Below are positions 1-8,893 of a stretch of 64,000 bases of DNA, piece after piece. The stretch is from positions 3,844,001 through 3,908,000 of the forward strand of contig NZ_JAOYOD010000001.1 in NCBI RefSeq assembly GCF_025833875.1, given 5' to 3'. Within the stretch, counting starts at the first letter, position 1. The number at the start of each line of letters is the position of its first letter. A program made the position numbers and the translations under genes. Source of the DNA: Reichenbachiella ulvae. Its GTDB lineage: Bacteria > Bacteroidota > Bacteroidia > Cytophagales > Cyclobacteriaceae. Under the pieces are notes generated by a model. The model had not been told where the DNA came from, searched no databases, and saw only the letters and a program-made list of their open reading frames with translations.

Positions 1-143
1 ACCATTGCTTCTGACACTTCCGCATAGTCGGAAAGTAAAGCCAAAAAAGCCTTGCTGGTTTTTTCATCCATAGAAAACAACTCTCTTATTTCAAGAGGTG
101 TTTTTTTATATGATAGTCCTACCGCTTTAAACTGATTGTGCAT
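1..143 (-). CDS. hemA: Glutamyl-tRNA reductase, N-terminal part (cut by window edge)
   Basis: Only the first 47 codons are in the window; the gene continues past base 1. The translation starts MHNQFKAVGLSYKKTPLEIR, which matches the conserved start of glutamyl-tRNA reductase (LSxKxxPxEIRE). This enzyme makes glutamate-1-semialdehyde from charged tRNA-Glu, the first committed step of C5-pathway haem synthesis. The ATG lies at 141-143, about 17 nt from the expected transcription start of a well-formed promoter at 167-195. It is divergent from guaB. Another haem gene, hemH, lies about 25 kb away, so the pathway is not clustered here. The call rests on a short but typical N-terminus. Confidence 0.85.
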   Translation of the reverse strand, partial: MHNQFKAVGLSYKKTPLEIRELFSMDEKTSKAFLALLSDYAEVSEAM

Positions 144-166
144 ATTTTAATCTAATAAACAGTGCA

Positions 167-195
167 CAAAAATAGGTCAAAAAGGTAATTATCAA
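167..195 (-). promoter_or_regulatory. Promoter of hemA
   Basis: Read on the minus strand, TTG (195-193), an 18-nt spacer and TATTTTTG (174-167) match the Bacteroidota housekeeping promoter (TTG-N19-TAnnTTTG). The expected start of transcription is near 160, leaving a short leader before the ATG at 143. Confidence 0.7.
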
Positions 196-311
196 TGTCA
201 TAGCAAGACCGACGAGATTATTTATAATCGTTTTAAATAACAAAAACATCGATTCTGATGATTTTAGCAAAATATTAAAAAAAAGGTGTGACGAAAGTCA
301 TGTTTTCAATG

Positions 312-319
312 TAGTTTTG
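312..319 (+). promoter_or_regulatory. Probable -7 box of the guaB promoter
   Basis: TAGTTTTG is a perfect TAnnTTTG box, about 29 nt before the guaB ATG. There is no clean TTG at the -33 position (only GTG with a 21-nt spacer at 288-290), so the call is tentative. A second, poorer box (CTTATTTG, 337-344) lies too close to the ATG. Confidence 0.4.
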
Positions 320-347
320 CCCGGCAAATAATAACACTTATTTGCCC

Positions 348-1817
348 ATGCATTTCGACAGTTCTAAACTAGTTTTTGAGGCACTCACATACGATGACGT
401 GCTTTTACTCCCTGGATATTCTGAAGTATTACCACGTGACACGGATACGAGTACATACTTGACTAAGAATATCAAACTTAACATCCCTTTGGTATCTGCA
501 GCAATGGACACAGTGACTGAATCAGCACTGGCTATATCCATGGCATTAGAAGGAGGTATCGGCATCATTCACAAAAACATGACCATCGAGCAGCAAGCTG
601 CACAGGTTCGTGCTGTGAAAAGATCGCAAAGCGGTATGATTCTCGATCCGGTCACTCTTCCAGAAACGGCAACAGTAGCAGATGCACTGAAATGCATGAA
701 GGAATTTAAAATCGGTGGTATTCCAGTCATTGACAAGGATAGAAAATTGATAGGTATAGTCACTAACCGTGACCTTCGTTTTCAAAAAGACCCGGGTCTT
801 AGCGTGAAAGAGGTGATGACCAGTGAAAATGTAATCACTGCCAAAGACGGTATTGGCCTCAAAGGCGCAGAAGCCATCCTTCAAGAATACAAAATCGAAA
901 AACTGCCTATCGTTAATGATGCAGGTATTTTAACCGGATTGATTACCTATAAGGATATCTTGAAAAACATCGATAAGCCGATGGCTTGTAAAGATGAATA
1001 CGGTCGTCTGCGAGTAGGTGCTGCAGTAGGTGTAACACCAGATATCGAACAAAGAGTAGAAAAACTGATCGAAGCAGGCGTAGATGTAGTATCCATCGAT
1101 ACGGCTCACGGCCACTCCAAAGGCGTAATCGATACCTGTAAAAAAATCAAAGCTAAGTTTCCAAACCTAGATGTAATAGTGGGTAACATAGCCACTGCCG
1201 AGGCAGCCGTAGCATTGGCAGATGCCGGAGCTGATGCCATCAAAGTAGGTGTAGGACCAGGAAGTATCTGTACTACCCGAATCATCGCTGGAGTAGGGAT
1301 GCCACAGTTATCTGCTGTATACGAATCAGCCAAAGCGATAGAAGGTCGTGGAGTGCCAATCATTGCAGATGGGGGTATTCGCTTCTCAGGAGATTTCGTA
1401 AAAGCCATCGCAGCTGGTGCCAACTGTATCATGATTGGCTCATTGCTAGGTGGAACGGAAGAAGCTCCTGGAGAGGTAATCCTTTACGAAGGACGAAAGT
1501 TCAAGACTTACCGAGGCATGGGTTCTGTAGAGGCCATGGAGGATGGATCAAAGGATCGTTACTTCCAGGATGCAGAAGACGACATCAAAAAGCTAGTACC
1601 AGAAGGAATCGTAGGACGCGTGCCATACAAAGGAATGGTAGCAGAAGTACTTTACCAATTGACCGGAGGTCTGAAAGCAGGTATGGGCTACTGCGGAGCA
1701 CAAAATGTAGAAGCACTTAAAACTGCTCGTTTTGTGAAAGTATCTGGTGCAGGTATGGCAGAATCTCACCCGCACGACATTCAGATTACTAGAGAGGCAC
1801 CGAACTACTCTAGATAA
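348..1817 (+). CDS. guaB: IMP dehydrogenase
   Basis: Oxidises IMP to XMP with NAD+, the rate-limiting step of GMP synthesis in the cytosol. The 489-residue protein has the usual length and order: a TIM-barrel start ([17 protein letters not shown]), two CBS domains at about residues 95-210, then the catalytic loop GPGSICTTR with Cys308, followed by the phosphate-binding ADGGI and [13 protein letters not shown] segments and the flap (YRGMGS). An upstream in-frame TTG exists at 342, but the ATG at 348 fits the family start. The gene stands alone between a divergent hemA and a strong terminator directly downstream. Confidence 0.97.
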   Translation: MHFDSSKLVFEALTYDDVLLLPGYSEVLPRDTDTSTYLTKNIKLNIPLVSAAMDTVTESALAISMALEGGIGIIHKNMTIEQQAAQVRAVKRSQSGMILDPVTLPETATVADALKCMKEFKIGGIPVIDKDRKLIGIVTNRDLRFQKDPGLSVKEVMTSENVITAKDGIGLKGAEAILQEYKIEKLPIVNDAGILTGLITYKDILKNIDKPMACKDEYGRLRVGAAVGVTPDIEQRVEKLIEAGVDVVSIDTAHGHSKGVIDTCKKIKAKFPNLDVIVGNIATAEAAVALADAGADAIKVGVGPGSICTTRIIAGVGMPQLSAVYESAKAIEGRGVPIIADGGIRFSGDFVKAIAAGANCIMIGSLLGGTEEAPGEVILYEGRKFKTYRGMGSVEAMEDGSKDRYFQDAEDDIKKLVPEGIVGRVPYKGMVAEVLYQLTGGLKAGMGYCGAQNVEALKTARFVKVSGAGMAESHPHDIQITREAPNYSR

Positions 1818-1840
1818 TCTTTGAGTAAAGAATATTCAAA

Positions 1841-1875
1841 AGGCCACTTCAACTTTTATTGAAGTGGCCTTTTTT
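1841..1875 (+). terminator. Rho-independent terminator of guaB
   Basis: A 12-bp perfect stem (AGGCCACTTCAA / TTGAAGTGGCCT, 1841-1852 and 1859-1870) with a 6-nt loop is followed by a T run. It lies 23 nt after the guaB stop and separates guaB from the next operon. Confidence 0.92.
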
Positions 1876-1947
1876 CATTTAGATCAAAATGAGATGACAT
1901 TCTAATTTCACATTTCTTACTAAATTGCCCCGAATTGTAAAAACCCT

Positions 1948-4002
1948 ATGCTATCCCAAAAAGGCATCATTCGGCTCAGTGTAATATTCGGATCGATCTT
2001 CTGGTCGCTATTGACTATTACAGACCTGATGGCTTTATTTAGTCAGGAAAACAACATCGTGTTTGGACTGCCCAATTTCGTGTCCAACATGCTCTTGACT
2101 TTCTTCATCATCTCTGTTCTTACCTTCTATAGATACAACATTGGCAAGGCAGAAAGTGTCAATTTCGTGGAGCTGCTATGGCGGGTATTTGTATTTGGGC
2201 TGATTGCCACATTGGTCACACTTGCGATTGAGTTTTTCTTCACGCTTTTCGGATCACACAAATTCGCGCACAATGCCTTGATCATTAATTTCTTCTACCA
2301 CATCATATTAGGTCTGGTCGTTGGATTTTTGATCTCTACCTATGTCGTATGGAAGCGCCTGATTCTATACCAAAAATCAAAATCACTTTTGGCTGCCTGG
2401 CAGATATTCGAGTACTGCCTGATGGCCACTTTGATCTTCGACTGGTTTTCTCACGATTATCAAGACACCGCTTTTTTAGTTTTATATTCTATTCTAGCGA
2501 TTATTGGGGTTTTTCTTTCTTTTAATCTCAAATGGATCGCCTACCTCAACTTCAAGCAGAAGTGGAGAAGTATACTTTTCATCGCACTGGTAGTTATTTA
2601 TATCTGGTACTTCTTCAAATCCCTGATGTTCTACTCAGAACAGACGGTGCTGGTACGAGATCTTCTTAATAGCGTTTTTGTGCTATCTATCATCACTTTC
2701 ATCGTGGTGTATTCTTTGATTTCCTTCCTGGTGATTCTTTTCAATCTACCTACTACTTCGGTCTTTGAGAGGAAAATCAAGGAGGCTGTCAACTTTCAGC
2801 GTCTGAGCCAATCCATACCCGCTGGCGAGAGTGAAGAGAAGGTATATGAGATTCTGTTGGATAGTGCGGTAAGTGCAGTCTATTCGGATGCAGCCTGGCT
2901 AGCTATCAACGATGAAGAAAATGAAGTCAAACTAACCCTGACCTACAACCTTCAAAAAAAGGAAATCAAGGATATCGAAACGGCCCTTGATAACAGCCGA
3001 TTTAAGAAAACCTTGAACTCGGAATTTGAAAAAAATCCGCAATACCCAAAAATCTCCGCCAATCTACGAAACACGACTTTTAAGTCGATTTTATATTTTC
3101 CAGTATTGGTAAAAAACAGGAAGATCGGAACACTCGCACTACTAAAGCAAGTAGACGATGGCTTTAACAAGGAGATGGTGGACATCATAGATACTTTTGT
3201 CAATCAGGCTAGTATCTCCATAGAAAACTTTAGACTCCTCAATGAGGCTATCGTAACTGAACGCTACAAGGAGGAGTTAGAAATTGCCAATCGAGTGCAA
3301 AGCAAGCTGCTCCCTGCTCAGCTGAAGAACAATGAAGCATTCCATATTCATGCCTTTACAGTGGCTGCTGATGAGGTAGGGGGTGATTACTATGACTTTT
3401 TCCAGCTAGATGATCATCGCAGTGCGTTGATTATCGGAGACGTATCGGGCAAGGGAACTTCTGCCGCATTTAACATGGCACAGATGAAAGGAATCTTTCA
3501 GGGATTGGTTCAGCTGGATCTGGACCCAAAGGACTTTCTGATTCATGCCAACAATGCACTAAGCAGATGTCTGGAGACTACCTCCTTTATCACCGTGTCT
3601 TACTTTTTGATCGACAGCTTAGAAAAGAAAGTTCACTTTGCCCGTGCAGGACATTGTCCTTCATTATTCTATAGTACGGAGAGGCAGAGTGCTGATTATT
3701 TTAAGAACAAAGGCCTAGGGCTCGGTATCTTGAGAAACTCTAATTTTCATAAATACGTACAAGTCAATGATTTCGAATATAAGAAGGATGACGTCTTGGT
3801 GTTGTATACCGATGGCGTCACCGAAGCTTGCAATGCCGACAAAGAACAGTTCGGAACTGAGCGTCTACTCAGCGCTTTGACGAAACATGCCGACCAGCCA
3901 CCAAAAAACATTCAACAGGGAATCATAAATGAACTTTACGAATTCTGCGGTAAGCGGTCATTGGACGATGACTATACCCTGGTTATTCTGAAATTCAAAT
4001 AA
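1948..4002 (+). CDS. Membrane-anchored RsbU-like PP2C serine phosphatase with GAF domain
   Basis: 684 residues. The first 270 or so hold about seven to eight hydrophobic segments, so this is an integral inner-membrane protein. A GAF-like segment follows (about 290-435), then a short helical linker with the RsbU-type motif EIANRVQSKLLP, then a SpoIIE/PP2C phosphatase domain to the end. Metal-binding motifs are visible: VGGDYYDF, GDVSGKGTSAAF, LYTDGVTEA and DDDYTLVI. Known relatives dephosphorylate a STAS anti-sigma antagonist. The next two genes encode exactly that STAS protein and a kinase, only 3 nt and -1 nt away, so the three likely form one partner-switching module. The signal sensed by the membrane part is unknown. 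Confidence 0.9.
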   Translation: MLSQKGIIRLSVIFGSIFWSLLTITDLMALFSQENNIVFGLPNFVSNMLLTFFIISVLTFYRYNIGKAESVNFVELLWRVFVFGLIATLVTLAIEFFFTLFGSHKFAHNALIINFFYHIILGLVVGFLISTYVVWKRLILYQKSKSLLAAWQIFEYCLMATLIFDWFSHDYQDTAFLVLYSILAIIGVFLSFNLKWIAYLNFKQKWRSILFIALVVIYIWYFFKSLMFYSEQTVLVRDLLNSVFVLSIITFIVVYSLISFLVILFNLPTTSVFERKIKEAVNFQRLSQSIPAGESEEKVYEILLDSAVSAVYSDAAWLAINDEENEVKLTLTYNLQKKEIKDIETALDNSRFKKTLNSEFEKNPQYPKISANLRNTTFKSILYFPVLVKNRKIGTLALLKQVDDGFNKEMVDIIDTFVNQASISIENFRLLNEAIVTERYKEELEIANRVQSKLLPAQLKNNEAFHIHAFTVAADEVGGDYYDFFQLDDHRSALIIGDVSGKGTSAAFNMAQMKGIFQGLVQLDLDPKDFLIHANNALSRCLETTSFITVSYFLIDSLEKKVHFARAGHCPSLFYSTERQSADYFKNKGLGLGILRNSNFHKYVQVNDFEYKKDDVLVLYTDGVTEACNADKEQFGTERLLSALTKHADQPPKNIQQGIINELYEFCGKRSLDDDYTLVILKFK

Positions 4003-4005
4003 AAT

Positions 4006-4347
4006 ATGGTAGACATAAAAAAACATATAGATGAGCAGACAGGCTACTACGATCTCAAAGTATCGGGAGAAGTAGACGCCTCCTCTTCCATTCATTTGGA
4101 TGAGGCCATTACCGAAGCGATGAATAGCAGCAAGCACATTCTGGTTGACTTAAGTGATCTGGACTATATCTCTTCAGCAGGTTTGGGCGTATTTATGTCC
4201 AACATTCAAAAAATAGAATCCGAATCCATTCATTTTGTGCTTTTCGGCATGAAAGAAAAGGTTTTCGAAGTTTTCGAAATCCTGGGTCTGGATCAATTGT
4301 TAGTGATTAAAAACGAAAAAAAGGAAGCCCTGGAGGCCGTCAAGTAA
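4006..4347 (+). CDS. STAS-domain anti-sigma factor antagonist (RsbV/SpoIIAA-like)
   Basis: A 113-residue single STAS domain, the usual size for a free-standing anti-anti-sigma protein. The phosphorylation loop reads LDYISSAGLGVF; Ser57 lies at the phosphorylated position, but the Asp that commonly precedes it is replaced by Ser56. In the known system, the unphosphorylated form binds the HATPase kinase and frees its target. The gene begins 3 nt after the phosphatase and its stop codon overlaps the start of the kinase gene, which implies translational coupling of all three. No sigma factor is encoded nearby, so the final target may lie elsewhere or may not be a sigma factor. Confidence 0.9.
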   Translation: MVDIKKHIDEQTGYYDLKVSGEVDASSSIHLDEAITEAMNSSKHILVDLSDLDYISSAGLGVFMSNIQKIESESIHFVLFGMKEKVFEVFEILGLDQLLVIKNEKKEALEAVK

Positions 4348-4757
4348 TGCATCACCAGTTTCAGACATCGTGTGCGAAAGAAAAATTGAGGGAGATTCGA
4401 GCCTTTGTCTCGGAGGTACTCCTGGATATTGGTCTTTCTGAAAAAGAAGCGCATAAAATCATACTGGCTGTGGATGAGGTCTGTGCCAACCTGATCATCC
4501 ACTCTAACAAATGCAATGCCTCCGAAAAACTAGAATTGTTTGTCGAAGATCTGGGAGACAATCAAATCTCATTCGAAATTATCGATCATGGCAAGGGGTT
4601 TGTATACGACAAGTATCAGGAGCCCAACCTGGAAGAAATCATCAAAACACGAAAAAAAGGCGGACTGGGCATCATGTTGGTTAGAAATATTATGGACAAA
4701 GTAGAGTTCAAAATAGAAAAGAATCGCAACATTTGCCGAATGATGAAGAAATTCTAA
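4347..4757 (+). CDS. HATPase_c anti-sigma regulatory kinase (RsbW/SpoIIAB-like)
   Basis: 136 residues with a GHKL ATP-binding fold: an N box (AVDEVCANLIIHS, about residues 46-58), a G1 box (IDHGKGF) and a G2 box (GGLGIMLVRNIMD). Family members phosphorylate the STAS partner and, in the classic case, hold a sigma factor inactive. The ATG at 4347 overlaps the last base of the STAS stop codon. It lies 6 nt before a gene for a periplasmic folding enzyme, so the regulatory trio and the folding factors are probably on one transcript. Confidence 0.88.
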   Translation: MHHQFQTSCAKEKLREIRAFVSEVLLDIGLSEKEAHKIILAVDEVCANLIIHSNKCNASEKLELFVEDLGDNQISFEIIDHGKGFVYDKYQEPNLEEIIKTRKKGGLGIMLVRNIMDKVEFKIEKNRNICRMMKKF

Positions 4758-4763
4758 ACATTC

Positions 4764-6710
4764 ATGAGAAGCACTTTATTACTAATCCTCTTATTACTTA
4801 CTACCCCGTTAATTTCCCACTCACAAAACAGTTTGAATAGCAAAATGCTGTTTACACTGGGTGATCAATCCTACGATCTGGGTACCTTCGAATATTACTT
4901 CCTGAAAAACTCTGAAAGGCCCTCCGCTGACAGTGCACAGATCAAAATTGAAGAATACCTGGACCTTTATATCAACTTTAGACTAAAAGTTCTGGAGGCG
5001 AAAAACAGAAACATGGATCAGGATCCAGCCTTTATCGAGGAGCTGGAAGGATACAAATCTCAACTGGCCGAGCCTTATCTAACTGCTACCCAATACAACG
5101 ATTCGTTGGTGATGGAAGCTTACGAAAGAAAGAAATTTGAAGTGTCTGCTGCTCACATACTCCTAAGGGTAGATGAAAATGCGCTGCCTGCCGACACGCT
5201 ACAGGTTTACAATCGCTTACTGGACATCAAATCCGAAATCGAAGATGGCTTAGATTTTTCGATAGCTGCTAAGAAATATTCTCAAGACCCAAGTGCTCGC
5301 ATGAATAGCGGAAACCTTGGCTACTTTAGCTCTCTTCAGATGGTTTACCCATTCGAAAATGCAGCATATGACAACCCAGTAGGGAGCTTAGTAGGTCCTA
5401 TCAAAACCCGTTTTGGTTATCACCTCCTCAAAGTGATTGACAAAAGACCTGCCAGAGGCCAGATCAAAGTGGCCCACATCATGATCCGCAATCAATCTGA
5501 CAGCCTAGCTGAAGAGGTGAAGAAAAAAATCTTTAGCATCTACGAAAACCTGCAATCAGGCGCTGACTGGAACGAACAATGTAAAATCTACTCAGAAGAC
5601 AAAAGCTCAGCTCCAAAAGGAGGAGAACTGAACTGGTTCGGCACAGGCGCCTTAGTACCCGAGTTTGAAAATGTAGCATTCGCACTGGAAAACAAAGGAG
5701 ATTATTCAGAACCTGTTCAAACCAGGTTTGGCTGGCACATCATCAAACTAATTGACAAAAAACCTCTACCTCCGCTCGAAGAAATCCGCCAGGAACTGGA
5801 GGCAAGAATCAAAAGAGACAGCCGTTCCAAAGAATCGAAAAAAGAAGTTCTGGCCACTCTCAAAAAATCACAGGACTTTACATTAGACTCAGCGGTTTAC
5901 AAGCAGGCGATGGCAGGAATCGACTCTACCATCAAGTTCGCCAAATGGACCTATGATAGCACCTCCACCCTACTCGATCAATCAATCTTTTCCCTTAAAG
6001 GAGGCACTTATAGCGTAGAGGACTTTTACAAATTTGTAGTAGAGGCCCAGCGATCTCGTAGCAATGCTGACCTGGCTGACTATAAAAATCAGCTTTACGA
6101 ACGCTTTGAATCTCAAAGCATCATGGATGCAGAATTGGCCTATCTCGAACAAAACAATCAGGATTTCAAACTGATTTTGGATGAGTACGAAAGCGGCATC
6201 TTATTATTCAATCTGATGGAAGAAGAAGTGTGGCAAAAAGCACTTGAAGACACGACAGGTCTTTCGGCCTTCTTCGAGCAAAATCAATCCAACTATCAGG
6301 CAAATGAAATGCTGGAGGTACGCAAACTATCCGCTCAAGATTCGCTAACGTTAGTAAAAGCCTCTCAAAATCTCGATCTCTCAAATTCCCAGTTGGATAG
6401 TCTATTCAATTCGCAAGAAGCTTTAGCTTTGCAGGTCGATGATTTAAAGGTCGAGAAAGGAGAAATTGCCTTTTTAGACACAAATTGGGAACTCGGAAAC
6501 CACTATCAAAAAGAAGGCAATTTCTATACGCTTTGGGTGGTGAAAGAAGTTCTTCCTACTCGTCCTCTGGCATTGAATGAAGTGCGAGGGTTGGCGATTT
6601 CTGATTACCAAAGTCATCTAGAAAAATTATGGGTAGCGTCTTTGAAAGAAATATACCCATACGAATTGAACAAAAAAGTACTAAAACGATTTGTTAAAAC
6701 TTTCGATTAA
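4764..6710 (+). CDS. Periplasmic peptidylprolyl isomerase with two parvulin domains
   Basis: 648 residues with an N-terminal signal peptide ending near ISHSQ. An N-terminal helical chaperone-like part is followed by two PpiC/parvulin domains (about 130-230 and 235-330). Each shows the conserved start (AAHILLRVDEN; VAHIMIRNQSD), an internal GGELNWF/SGNLGYF turn and the end motif TRFGYHLLKVIDK / TRFGWHIIKLIDK. Proteins like this help fold outer-membrane proteins in the periplasm. The remaining 300 residues have no motif I recognise. It is the first of three related folding genes and overlaps the next by 20 nt. Confidence 0.88.
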   Translation: MRSTLLLILLLLTTPLISHSQNSLNSKMLFTLGDQSYDLGTFEYYFLKNSERPSADSAQIKIEEYLDLYINFRLKVLEAKNRNMDQDPAFIEELEGYKSQLAEPYLTATQYNDSLVMEAYERKKFEVSAAHILLRVDENALPADTLQVYNRLLDIKSEIEDGLDFSIAAKKYSQDPSARMNSGNLGYFSSLQMVYPFENAAYDNPVGSLVGPIKTRFGYHLLKVIDKRPARGQIKVAHIMIRNQSDSLAEEVKKKIFSIYENLQSGADWNEQCKIYSEDKSSAPKGGELNWFGTGALVPEFENVAFALENKGDYSEPVQTRFGWHIIKLIDKKPLPPLEEIRQELEARIKRDSRSKESKKEVLATLKKSQDFTLDSAVYKQAMAGIDSTIKFAKWTYDSTSTLLDQSIFSLKGGTYSVEDFYKFVVEAQRSRSNADLADYKNQLYERFESQSIMDAELAYLEQNNQDFKLILDEYESGILLFNLMEEEVWQKALEDTTGLSAFFEQNQSNYQANEMLEVRKLSAQDSLTLVKASQNLDLSNSQLDSLFNSQEALALQVDDLKVEKGEIAFLDTNWELGNHYQKEGNFYTLWVVKEVLPTRPLALNEVRGLAISDYQSHLEKLWVASLKEIYPYELNKKVLKRFVKTFD

Positions 6711-7560
6711 TATCATTCTTGTAGCATTGCTATTATCCTCCTGTGACAAGCTCTATGCCCCATTAGAGACTCAGGAAGAAGTAGAAAGAAAACCTATTGC
6801 CAGGGTAGGTGACATCTATTTGTACGAAGAGGATGTCGAAGGCTTGACATTCTCCAGCAAGGACAGCAATGACAGTGCACAGATTGTTCAAAAGTATGTG
6901 GAGTCGTGGATCAGAAAACAGCTAACTATTGCCCGAGCGTCTCAGGAAATTAACTTCGATGAAGCCAACATCGAGAGAAAAGTACTGGACTATCGCTATG
7001 CCCTCATGGTGCACGAATATGAAAAGTACTATGTGAATCAAAGGCTGAAAAAAGACATCTCGGAAGAGGAAATCAAGACCTATTATAATGAAAAGTCAGA
7101 GAACTTCGTTTTGAGACAAAACATCATTCGCTGTTTGTTTGCTGTAGTGCCGTCAGAAGCCCCTCAAATCGACAACTTTAGAAAACTGATCCGCAACTAT
7201 CCTAACACTGATTTAGAAGAAATCCAGTCTTACTGCTATCGCTTTGCCATCCAGTCTTCTTTAGAGACGGACATGTGGCTAGATTTTGACGAAGTGATCG
7301 CCAACACTCCCTTTGCCAATATTCAGGACAAGGTTTCCTTCCTGAAAAGCAATAGCTTTATCGAAAATTCGGACGAACAGAATTATTATTTCATCCGCCT
7401 GCTTGACTACAAAATTTCTAACCAAATTTCTCCATTGGAATACATCCATGACGATATAGAAAGCATTCTAATCAATAAGAAGAAGGTCGAGCTGAGGAGA
7501 CAGCTAGAGGAAGACCTGTTAGAAACAGCAAAAGAAAACAATGAATTTGAGACATATTAA
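6691..7560 (+). CDS. SurA-like lipoprotein, probable periplasmic chaperone
   Basis: 289 residues. The N-terminus is a lipoprotein signal (ALLLSSC, Cys17 or so) and the body is helical and charged, resembling the non-catalytic chaperone part of SurA/PpiC proteins; no complete rotamase domain is visible. The start is TTG at 6691: an in-frame stop (TAA, 6682-6684) lies just upstream, and no ATG occurs before the signal peptide. It overlaps the upstream isomerase gene by 20 nt and the downstream surA-like gene by 20 nt, so its translation is likely coupled to both. The chaperone role is inferred from similarity of layout and from context. Confidence 0.72.
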   Translation: MLKLSINIILVALLLSSCDKLYAPLETQEEVERKPIARVGDIYLYEEDVEGLTFSSKDSNDSAQIVQKYVESWIRKQLTIARASQEINFDEANIERKVLDYRYALMVHEYEKYYVNQRLKKDISEEEIKTYYNEKSENFVLRQNIIRCLFAVVPSEAPQIDNFRKLIRNYPNTDLEEIQSYCYRFAIQSSLETDMWLDFDEVIANTPFANIQDKVSFLKSNSFIENSDEQNYYFIRLLDYKISNQISPLEYIHDDIESILINKKKVELRRQLEEDLLETAKENNEFETY

Positions 7561-8884
7561 AGCCTTTTTGCTACTGATATTGCTTAGTTGCAGTGTAGCT
7601 CAAGCGCAAGACGAAAATAAAGGCGTGGTGATCGATAAGATCGTCGCTAAAGTAGACGACTACATCGTACTGAAATCTGAATTGGAAAATGCCTATTTGC
7701 AATTCATGGCCAGAGGTGAAATCACTCAAGGGGATGTCAAATGCCAAATTCTGGAAAACCTGGTCATCAACAAGCTGATGGTAGCCAAGGCAGAAATCGA
7801 TTCAGTAGAGGTACTGGATGTACAAGTCGAGCAAAATCTGGATCAACGTATGAACTACTTTGTTCAGCAATTTGGATCAGAGGAAAAACTGGAAGAGTAC
7901 TATGACAAAACCATGGAGGAATTCCGTGAGGAGCTCTTCGACCAGATCAAAGAACAAATGATCGTGCAAAAAATGCAGGGCATCATCAGCGACGAAGTAA
8001 GTATTACCCCAGCAGAGGTTAAAAAATTCTTTGCGAAAATCCCTCAGGACAGTTTGCCCTACTTCTCGACTGAAGTAACCATTGGCCATATTGCCAAAAT
8101 CCCTGAGCCGAATGACAAAGTGAAGGATCAGGTACGCCTGGAGCTACTAGATATCAAAGATCGCATCGAAGCGGGTATTGATTTTGGTGTCCTGGCTCAA
8201 AAGTATTCAATGGACCCAGGATCTGCTCGCCAGGGTGGAGAGCTAGGTTTCTTCAACCGTGGAGAGCTAGCACCAGAATATGAAGCTACCGCTCTTGGTC
8301 TTAAGCCGGGTGAAATTTCGGATCCAGTAGAAACCCAATTTGGTTTTCATATCATTCAATTGATCGAAAAACGTGGTAACCGTTTCAATACCCGACACAT
8401 TTTGATGATGCCAAGACCTACTCTATCAGATATTCAAGAGACGAAAGACTTTTTGGACAGCCTAAGAACAGGAATAATTGACGACAGTCTTAGATTCGAT
8501 ATCCTTGCAAAAGAGCACTCGGATGACAAACAAACCAGCGGAAATGGCGGTTTCTTTAGTGATGCTACAGGGGCAATGCGCATCTCTGTAGAAGAACTGG
8601 ACCCGACAATGTTCTTTACGATAGATACCATGAAGGTCGGCGAAATATCCAAACCTTTCGAATACAAGATGCCTGATGGAAAAGATGCCGTGAGAATTGT
8701 ATATTACAAATCAAAAGTGCCTCCGCACCAAGCCAACCTGCTGCAGGACTATCAGAAGATCCGATCAGCAGCACTGGCCAACAAGCGGAATGGTATCATG
8801 TCCGATTGGTTCGATGAGGCCAAAGGCGAAGTGTATATTAACATAGAACCGGAATACGACTACTGTCGTATCATGTCAGATTAG
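7541..8884 (+). CDS. surA: SurA-like periplasmic peptidylprolyl isomerase
   Basis: 447 residues with a signal peptide (to about AQAQ), a SurA N-terminal domain (IVAKVDDYIVLKSELENAY is the typical SurA start) and two parvulin domains at about 175-275 and 285-390. The first has the end motif TQFGFHIIQLIEKRGN. SurA guides unfolded outer-membrane proteins to the BAM complex. With the two preceding genes it forms a folding cluster common in Bacteroidota. It is followed 9 nt later by the MoxR gene. The symbol is given by domain order; the functional match to E. coli SurA is inferred. Confidence 0.9.
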   Translation: MNLRHIKAFLLLILLSCSVAQAQDENKGVVIDKIVAKVDDYIVLKSELENAYLQFMARGEITQGDVKCQILENLVINKLMVAKAEIDSVEVLDVQVEQNLDQRMNYFVQQFGSEEKLEEYYDKTMEEFREELFDQIKEQMIVQKMQGIISDEVSITPAEVKKFFAKIPQDSLPYFSTEVTIGHIAKIPEPNDKVKDQVRLELLDIKDRIEAGIDFGVLAQKYSMDPGSARQGGELGFFNRGELAPEYEATALGLKPGEISDPVETQFGFHIIQLIEKRGNRFNTRHILMMPRPTLSDIQETKDFLDSLRTGIIDDSLRFDILAKEHSDDKQTSGNGGFFSDATGAMRISVEELDPTMFFTIDTMKVGEISKPFEYKMPDGKDAVRIVYYKSKVPPHQANLLQDYQKIRSAALANKRNGIMSDWFDEAKGEVYINIEPEYDYCRIMSD

Positions 8885-8893
8885 AAGAGATAG

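Noticed and set aside
144..311. Riboswitch or RNA gene before guaB
   Set aside because: The stretch is A/T-rich with no stable conserved stem seen; it holds the two divergent promoters only.
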